Shown: positions 57,168 to 64,000 of the stretch, one piece after another | Position numbering within the stretch: the stretch's first letter is position 1 | Layout of the letters: the number at the start of each line of letters is the position of its first letter | Source: Lota lota | Lineage: Eukaryota; Chordata; Actinopteri; Gadiformes; Lotidae | Length of the DNA stretch: 64,000 nucleotides | Assembly: GCA_026745465.1 (NCBI GenBank) | Contig: JACYXH010000091.1 | Coordinates: 2,794,001-2,858,000, forward strand | Direction of reading: 5' to 3' | Program-made: the position numbers and the translations under genes | The notes under the pieces: model-generated | The model's input: only the letters and a program-made list of their open reading frames with translations | Told to the model about the DNA's origin: nothing | Database searches by the model: none

Positions 57168-60100
57168 TGTGTGAACAGGGGAGATACAGTGGAAGACAGA
57201 CAAAGAGAGGAGATGATCACTAAAAGATATCGCAGCAGTAAACAAACAATGTCTTTGGTCATTTGTGAGCTTGTGTGTGTGTGTGTGTTTGTGTGCATAG
57301 CACGCCATGCCTGCATACTTAACGGCTTTGGATAAGCCACTAACAACCAGAAGAGGCCGGTGCTTCTGGCACTCTGCTTGGCTCTGTGACAGCAGATCTG
57401 TGTTAAAGACTGATACTCTCAGTTCCAGCCACTTCGTCAGTCATGTCTTTATTATAGCAAACTGCACTCGGCCTGCACCAGGATTGCAGTGTGGAGAGAT
57501 CCACATTAAATACGCAGCTGTGATCGTCAGTCACTCGTTTTGTATGGCTCCAAAGGATGTACAGATAACAAGGCTCTCTTTCAAATGTGAGGAAATTTTA
57601 AAAGCAAAGGGAAATGGAAAGGGTACTTGTAAATCTTGAGACGTCCTGATCTAAATCGATGTAAATGTACTCAATGTGGCAATGATGTTTCAAAAAAAAT
57701 ATATTTCTCTTTTTTTGTCCTGCATACCAAATAAAAAATTTAACACAAATAATTGCTTCAGTGAAAGAGTTACAAATAAGTTCTGACAAAAGTGATGGCT
57801 GCAGTGAAAAAGTTGAAAAGACTGGTATCGCAATAAATCATTAATGATTCTGTCAGCAATTTGGAACATGGGCTAGTTTCTCTCGTTCTCTGAACTGTCC
57901 TTGAGTCAGTTTCTCTCCCAATTAGTTTTTCGGAGCTTGAAACAAGCTTGAAAAAACGCCCTTCTCGTTCTAGGTATCATAGGCAATCTTGGTTAGTTCC
58001 TTTGTTCCCAACATGAGGCTCGATTTTCCTAGCATGAATGTTTCTGATGATATGAGTGGACCGCACACTCACAATCACTTTTTTGTCTTTGTTTATTTAG
58101 AGTATTGGCTGTGCTACCACTTTGGGGAACACAGTTTGTGCCAACGTGCTTATTTATTGCCATCAATGACTCGTGGCCTGCCTCCCTGCTGCCCATTCCG
58201 TGTGTTTGATGGCTTTTTGGTTTGTTCAATAAATGTCTTCTTTCTTTCTTTCTCTTTCCTTTTTTGTATTTATTTTTCTGTTGCCTTTGTTGTATTTCTT
58301 TCTCTCGTTCTTTCTTTCTTTCTCTTTTTTTTCTTTCTTTTCTTTCCCTTTCTGTTTTTTAGGTTTGTTGGTTCCTGCTTTTTATCTTTCAACAGCTATT
58401 GGAGCACTACAATTTCCCCTTTTTTTTATACCTTAAAATAACAGCTTCAACATGATTCTGATGGTACACTGACTTGTACAAAGTGTTGAAGAGGGATATA
58501 TAATGATAATGGTCTAAAAGAAAGCCTTTGTCGTTGCATATTGAGTCTAAAAAAGATTTGTTTGCCCGGGTAGGGGGAGTTCCCCCTCATACGACAAAGG
58601 TTTACAATAATGACCGCCAGCCAGGAACGTCCCATCAACAAAACCGAAAGTGACATTTATAGCAGCATAGCGCTACTGTGGTGGTGTATTAAAATAATCT
58701 CACACCTCAATAGCAGTTTATGTAGTCTGAAAGTGGGGTTCTTTCAAGTTAGAAACATATTGGATATTCAACAGATATTCACGCTCTGAATTACAGCGAT
58801 CTTACGTAAGGAACTAAAGTCCTGTGCGTCTAGCACAGCGGAAGAGAAAGGGCATTCGTTGAGATTTAGACTGTGTATTTGATTAGAGTTTTTTTTTGTT
58901 ACTTCTTGCATATCCTAGGACGGATATTATGGCAAAGGCGAAGAGAACAAAGAGGAAGAGAGCTGTCCCTTCAGCAAATGCACGTGTACAGCTGCCCATA
59001 ACAGTATTAAAGCAGTGGTGTAAAAGTGAACTGCACTCAAAAACTGTAGGGGCACCCAATCACAAAAGGACAAATTCTTACATTTTGCTGCTATAAGACT
59101 TTGACATTGCTGAAACACACCAAAGCGTATAGCACAAGCATAGAGCTCAAGCGTAAAGCGCATCCACTTTCGTTCCGCTCCCATGTCAATCAATGAGCAC
59201 TTCCATACCGCAGGCGAAGCTGAAGCACGTAGCGGAGAGGAGTGCGTATTTTTCGGCGTCAGGTCTTTTTAAAGTCAGACATAGTTACCGGTAAATTACT
59301 GGGATAACCTTTCAGGCACCGCAAGTGATTTTCATTATTCACACATGCGGCTACGTTCTGGAACATTGCCGTCTTGCGCCCTTTCACACATCGCAGGACA
59401 CTTATGGATGCAAGACGCAATAAAGCTCACGGACTGAGAGGAGCTCGCTTATTTCAGAATCCGTCCAGTTTACGGCTATTCTTTAAAGAAGGAGCTTGTT
59501 CGTAAACAAAATAAGCTCGATTGAAATTTCTATCGAATCATCCGAAAAAGCATTGGCACATTAAGGGAAACAGTAGCGGATTCAAATACGTCATCTGCAG
59601 AGTCTTGAGAAGGTTCGCTCGCTCCCAAGAGTAAGTGTCTTACGTCAGACGAGCGTAACTGGTTACGTGCCAGTCTGGGCAATGTTTCTGCTTTCATTCA
59701 ATACACAGCCGTACCGGCAGTGATCTGGAAATGTCACTAGGTCTTGAGCAGGCAAATTGCCGGTGCAGATTACACAACCCCATGCAGGAAATGTTCCTTT
59801 GCAGGCTAAGCATGCATGTGTGAAAGTGGCTTAATTTGCCTCCAGTGTGACGACAAGGATACAAGAAAGTTCAGCTTCCGTTTGCGCCCTACACTTGAGC
59901 CTTGGCGTATTTTGGCTTTAGTTTAGAAATCTTCATTGTACATGAATTAGATAGTAACGATGGTGTTATGGTTGGAATCAAATATCACAGTTTTTGCCCT
60001 TTGAAACACCTCACTTGTAAAGACCACTTTCTGACACACATTTGTGTCAGAGACAAGAGGAAATTAAATGTAATTATATTTTAATGATCACTAATTATTG

Positions 60101-61129
60101 CGACTGGAGTCCCTGAAGCACACTTGTAATTAAGAGAAAGTATGTAACACACAAACACACACACACACGCACGCACACCGATTTTTGCTACATGCAGACT
60201 CATCAAGAAAGAAACAAATAAGCCCAGGGTGATCGTTTCAAGTGCCGAAATGGGGCAATAATCAGCTGTATAAAATGTTCATATTTACAACTTGAATTGA
60301 CAGATGTGAAACCAAGCTCAAGGTTTTACATCTTCATCCTGGATTGACATGAAAGCGCTATCCTCTAAGCTATGCTTTATAATCCATGCTATGCCACTGT
60401 ACAATATAACGTTGTTTTTAGAAATGAACACACATTCTAGGCAGATGGGAGCCAGGTGTTTCTCTTCTTTTTGTTCTTTGTTTCATAGTTTCTAAATATA
60501 CATTAATAGAGCCAGGTGGAGTGATTCAGTTCATTCTCCCCCACTGCCCTTCCCAGAAGTGTGTCTGTGTGTGTCTGTGTGTGTATGCATGTGTGTGTGT
60601 GTGTGTGTATGTGTGTCCACATTCTGAGGGGTCCGGGAAGCAATTCTAGGTAAGGAGGACTGGGGTTATGAGTAGTAGTGGTGGTGGATCACATCAGTGT
60701 GTGGTTGTACGTGGGCAAGACAAATGGAGGCATGATAAGTGATCCAATCAGTAGCACCACCACGTCTTTAAGGTAAAGATGTTTTCTATTTATATATACA
60801 GTCTATGTGTTTATATGGAAATGACAAATTGCGGGTGGAAAATATGACCCCTATTGTCAGAATCGAATCGATAGGAATATTTCACAGCGTGCTCATTAAA
60901 GCTGAATTGATCTTGAGGGATCTTATTTTCAATGTCCTTCAGCCATGATTGATGCCGTCATTATGCTTTGCAAACATCAATGCAGATGAGCTGGTGGGGG
61001 AGGAAAGGTGGAAGGGGGGTGGTGGGGAGCAATGTCTGGAAGGGCCTGAATGGAGGCCGCCGTCGGGGCCTTTATCTCGGAGCCTCCAAACATAAACTCA
61101 TCTCCATACCACAGGTCTCACTCCGAGCA

Positions 61130-61131
<2 letters not shown>

Positions 61132-61212
<81 letters not shown>
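61132..61212. repeat. (CA)40 microsatellite
   Basis: This CA tract of about 81 bp lies upstream of the C1orf226-like exons. A CT tract follows at about 61553-61596. Confidence 0.95.
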
Positions 61213-61215
<3 letters not shown>

Positions 61216-61548
61216 TGCATGCACTCTTATTGTCTCTATAATGCTATTCAGTGTATGTCCGACTGTGCTTTGTGGTCTGCGGTTCTTTCTTGACAGTTAT
61301 TAACATTGAGGTCTGATGGCTTTTTGCACAGAGAACTATATATGTATGTATATTGTAAACTGTAGGTGTCCTTACTTTTCATCCTCCTTGTCCCTGTCCC
61401 ATTCACTTTTTACTTTCACTTTCATAATTCTGTTTCAGTTTGACCATCTTCTCTCTGTCTTGCCAATTTCCCCAGTCAACACACGATATTTGCTCATCTC
61501 TGCTTCTCGGATTCCTTTCTCATTCCATCCCCATTCCCCTTCCCTGTT

Positions 61549-61600
<52 letters not shown>

Positions 61601-62576
61601 CCTGTTTCTGACAGATTCCACTGCATTTTCTAGAGCCAAGGAAATGTAGCAACTTCCCAGTGTTATGGCTACGTTTATCTCCTCTGACTTAGGGACATTT
61701 TCAAAAAAGCCATTATGGAACCACCGCAAGTCATCTGATCTGGTTTTGTTTTATCAGGAATATGTGCTTACTAGACATCTAGATTTAGATTGTGCCGTCT
61801 TTCTCCGACAACAGAATGTCATGTCACTTTCCTTTGTGTCGGTGTGTGAGTGGTGTCTGTTGCTTCAGTTCCACCTAACTTGAACTGAAACTGAAGCCAC
61901 TTTTGTGCTTTACTCAAATGCTTTCCGAGAGACATTTCTTTCAGCAAGGTAAGGCTTGATGTTCCTTGTCCTCTGCTGAACCCGCTCCATTCATTGTGTA
62001 TATGTCCTCTTATTATTTGGATACATTTGGTTTTCTTGCTTTTTGTCCAGAATTCCTTTCCCGTGGTCCAATTTCTGAACGCTGCCAACCCACATTATTT
62101 GGTGGCCAACTCTTATGTTAGTTTGCTGTTGTTGAGTATTTTCTTTGGTTTTGTTTGCATTTTATCAGCAAACATTACCTTTGTATGAGCTCATTACAGA
62201 GTCATCAACCTACTCTCTCTATCTGGTTCCATGTTGTCTGTGTTGTGTGATCAATTCCAATTGAACCACCCTATAGTATACAAGTCAACACTGCACCAAT
62301 GCTTTTTTATAATGTGTGAATGAGATGATTTGGGTTTGTTTCTTTATCCAGTTTTAATCCATTTCCACATACTTCACTTCACCGTATTTTATAATGGTCT
62401 GTTTGCCTTGCCCTTAATGTATCTATGAATGCAATGAGATGGCAATTTCCCCGGTCAACAAAATATATTTGCTAACCTCCGTCTCTCCAATTCCTCTCTT
62501 CCTACCTTTCTCATTCCATCTATCCCCCTCCCCCTCTCTCTCAATCTCTTCATCTCCCACCCTCTCTCTACTGTAG

Positions 62577-62758
62577 TTGATCAGAGTATGTTTGAGAACT
62601 CGGTTGCCCAGCAACAGATTACCCAGAGCTCCAGGCTGGGCCAGCCCTCGGCCCGCCGCGCCCCAGGCTCGGTGCATCCCAACTTGGACTCGCCGCCCTC
62701 CGGTGGCCAGCAGAGGCTGAAGAACGCCATCAATTTGGGCAAGGCGGTCGGGGCAAAG
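62577..62758 (+). CDS. C1orf226: C1orf226-like protein, first visible exon (start codon at 62588)
   Basis: From ATG at 62588 the exon encodes M-F-E-N-S-V-A-Q-Q-Q and ends L-K-N-A-I-N-L-G-K-A-V-G-A-K (57 codons, phase 0 out; donor GTCAGC at 62759). The ends match human C1orf226, which starts M-F-E-N and contains H-L-K-N-L-G-K-A-M-G-A-K as remembered. The middle is a variable Ser/Gln/Pro/Gly linker. The human gene lies next to NOS1AP, so synteny supports the call. Function is unknown. A strong acceptor (CTCTCTCTACTGTAG) precedes 62577, so this is not the first exon: either a 5' UTR exon lies upstream or NOS1AP transcripts splice into it. The 11 nt before ATG are open (TT GAT CAG AGT) in the phase needed to join NOS1AP exons. 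Confidence 0.85.
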
Positions 62759-62982
62759 GTCAGCACTGCACCGCAGACTGACACAGTCATGGAAGCAGAC
62801 GAGCCGTCTACATGACGCTCCAGTAGCGAGCCCACTTTAAGCATGCGCACACTGATCCCAGTAAAGCAGTGACTCGGCTTTCCCCTCGCACATTGTCTGT
62901 GTAAGAGGAGCGAGGAGGGGCAAACATAGAGCACCATTCCAGTCCAGTCGTATGATGTGCTGTTCTCCCGTGCCGACCGCAG
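62759..62982 (+). other. C1orf226: C1orf226-like intron (224 bp)
   Basis: The donor is AAAG/GTCAGC and the acceptor is CCGACCGCAG. The short intron keeps an open frame into its first part, which is incidental. Confidence 0.8.
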
Positions 62983-63107
62983 GTGAACGACCTCCTGAGG
63001 AGGAAGGAGCAGAGCCACCTGGGAGACATCGGCGTCACGGAGGTCAACAAGAACGCAGGAGCCGTGTGGAGCTGCATGGACCAGGTCAACCAGTCTGCTG
63101 TTAACAG
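62983..63107 (+). CDS. C1orf226: C1orf226-like protein, second visible exon
   Basis: This exon encodes V-N-D-L-L-R-R-K-E-Q-S-H-L-G-D-I-G-V-T-E-V-N-K-N-A-G-A-V-W-S-C-M-D-Q-V-N-Q-S-A-V-N plus two bases (125 nt, phase 0 to phase 2; donor GTACAG at 63108). It matches human VNDFLRRKEPSSLG.VGVTEINKTAGA as remembered, the most conserved block of this otherwise low-complexity family. The downstream exons, including the C-terminus, lie beyond the window. The donor is AACAG/GTACAG; an alternative end slightly different from 63107 cannot be excluded. Confidence 0.85.
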
Positions 63108-64000
63108 GTACAGGAAGCAACCCAAGCAAGATCCCATGGCCAAACCATTCAGTCCCGCAGGCAGCTGCCCATAGCATTACACGACCACCTAATACACAGC
63201 TGCAGGGCTGCTCTGTTTGTTATTACCCGCTGTACACAAAGCCCCCTTCCGATCAAAGATGTGTGGCGACCGACGAGGCGTAATGGTTTCAGAACGCTTC
63301 AGAGAAAGTTGCAGCGGTGCCAAATGGTTCCTTGCAGACTCAAGAGATTCACCATGTCAAATCGCAAAGTGAAATACATTCCCTGAAATCTTTGCCTTGC
63401 CAGCTGCCAACTCCTGGCATAAGTTAGCGTAAGCGCCCCCAGCTGTCTCCGCCGCTGCAATATCCACGTAGTCACACAAATGAATGGCTCAGTTTCAGAA
63501 CGTTATCTTGTGATCATTTTTGCAAGCAGTCGCCCGTTGCAGACTTGTAAATCTCTGATCTCACCTGGGCTTAAAGCTCCACTATGTTACGTTTCACTGC
63601 ATGTTTTTGCTTTTGTTCAAATGGGCATGTATCCAAGTTACTAAATGTCTATAGATTGAAACAATTCATTCACAGCTTCATCGACTCATGGAATCATGCT
63701 GTCTCATTCAGTCTGCTCTGTGCCGACCAATGCCAGGAAAATCACAATGGGAGGACATGACGTCAAAACTAATATTTAGTCAGACGGAAAACCAATTTTG
63801 TTTTTTGTTTGATCAGTGGCACGACAAACAACTTAGACATAACCATTAATTAACATAATACATACCGTCTCACTATTGCCTGGCTTGAAGACATAGTTGC
63901 TTCTTTGCTGGTTTTTATGGTCTCGTGCCACTCAGCCAATGCTCTCCAGCGCTAGCTCTGGACCCAGAGTGTGCAAAGTGACATAGTAACTCCTTACAGC
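63108..64000 (+). other. C1orf226: C1orf226-like intron (5' part)
   Basis: No further exon was recognised before the window edge. Near 63570-63640 the sequence TTAAAGCTCCACTATGTTAC resembles the start of the teleost MITE-like family seen at 1344 and 15750. Confidence 0.6.

Noticed and set aside
58896..59096. 66-codon Lys/Arg-rich open frame
   Set aside because: The basic start is suggestive, but there is no homology I recognise and the surroundings look like dispersed repeat.
62581..63177. 198-codon minus-strand open frame
   Set aside because: It overlaps antisense to two exons with good homology and splice sites on the + strand.

Overview
This window is vertebrate, almost certainly teleost, nuclear DNA. 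The coding exons are short, are flanked by consensus GT-AG splice sites and are separated by introns of 1.2 to 12 kb. The rest is very rich in (CA)n/(TG)n, (CT)n/(GA)n and homopolymer tracts. That microsatellite density recalls cod-like (gadiform) fish, but this is an inference and no species can be read from the sequence.

The main gene is NOS1AP (CAPON), the adaptor protein that links neuronal nitric oxide synthase to partners through an N-terminal PTB domain and a C-terminal PDZ ligand. It runs on the + strand. The window starts inside the intron before the third coding exon, so the first two coding exons lie upstream. Eight coding exons are present: 7146-7238, 9708-9766, 21735-21843, 28739-28853, 33146-33354, 42284-42445, 48848-49013 and 50219-50850. 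Their splice phases chain without a break into 514 codons plus a stop. They encode the remainder of the PTB domain, an acidic/Ser/Thr linker, a Gln-rich segment leading into a coiled coil, and a long last exon. That exon has Pro-rich and poly-Glu tracts and ends in E-E-I-A-V-stop.

About 11.7 kb downstream, on the same strand, are two exons (62577-62758 and 62983-63107) of a homologue of human C1orf226, the gene that also follows NOS1AP in human. The gene continues past the window edge. Its first visible exon has a strong splice acceptor 11 nt before the ATG. The acceptor phase matches several NOS1AP donors, so an in-frame NOS1AP::C1orf226 read-through protein is possible.

Introns and the intergenic stretch hold microsatellites, dispersed DNA-transposon-like repeats and several striking inverted repeats. 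These include a 967-bp element with about 120-bp terminal inverted repeats (31270-32236), a perfect 37-bp hairpin (35416-35499), and a 650-bp repeat present twice (38734 and 53276). The second copy of that repeat is interrupted by a hAT-like insertion. Several NOS1AP splice acceptors are built from, or sit beside, microsatellites: (TG)n at exons 6 and 7, (CCT)n at exon 9, (TTTC)n+C24 at exon 10, and a tandem duplication at exon 4. No RNA gene, CRISPR array, intact transposase or minus-strand gene could be supported. Exon numbers follow the human gene as remembered. All homology statements come from recognition, not from a database search.
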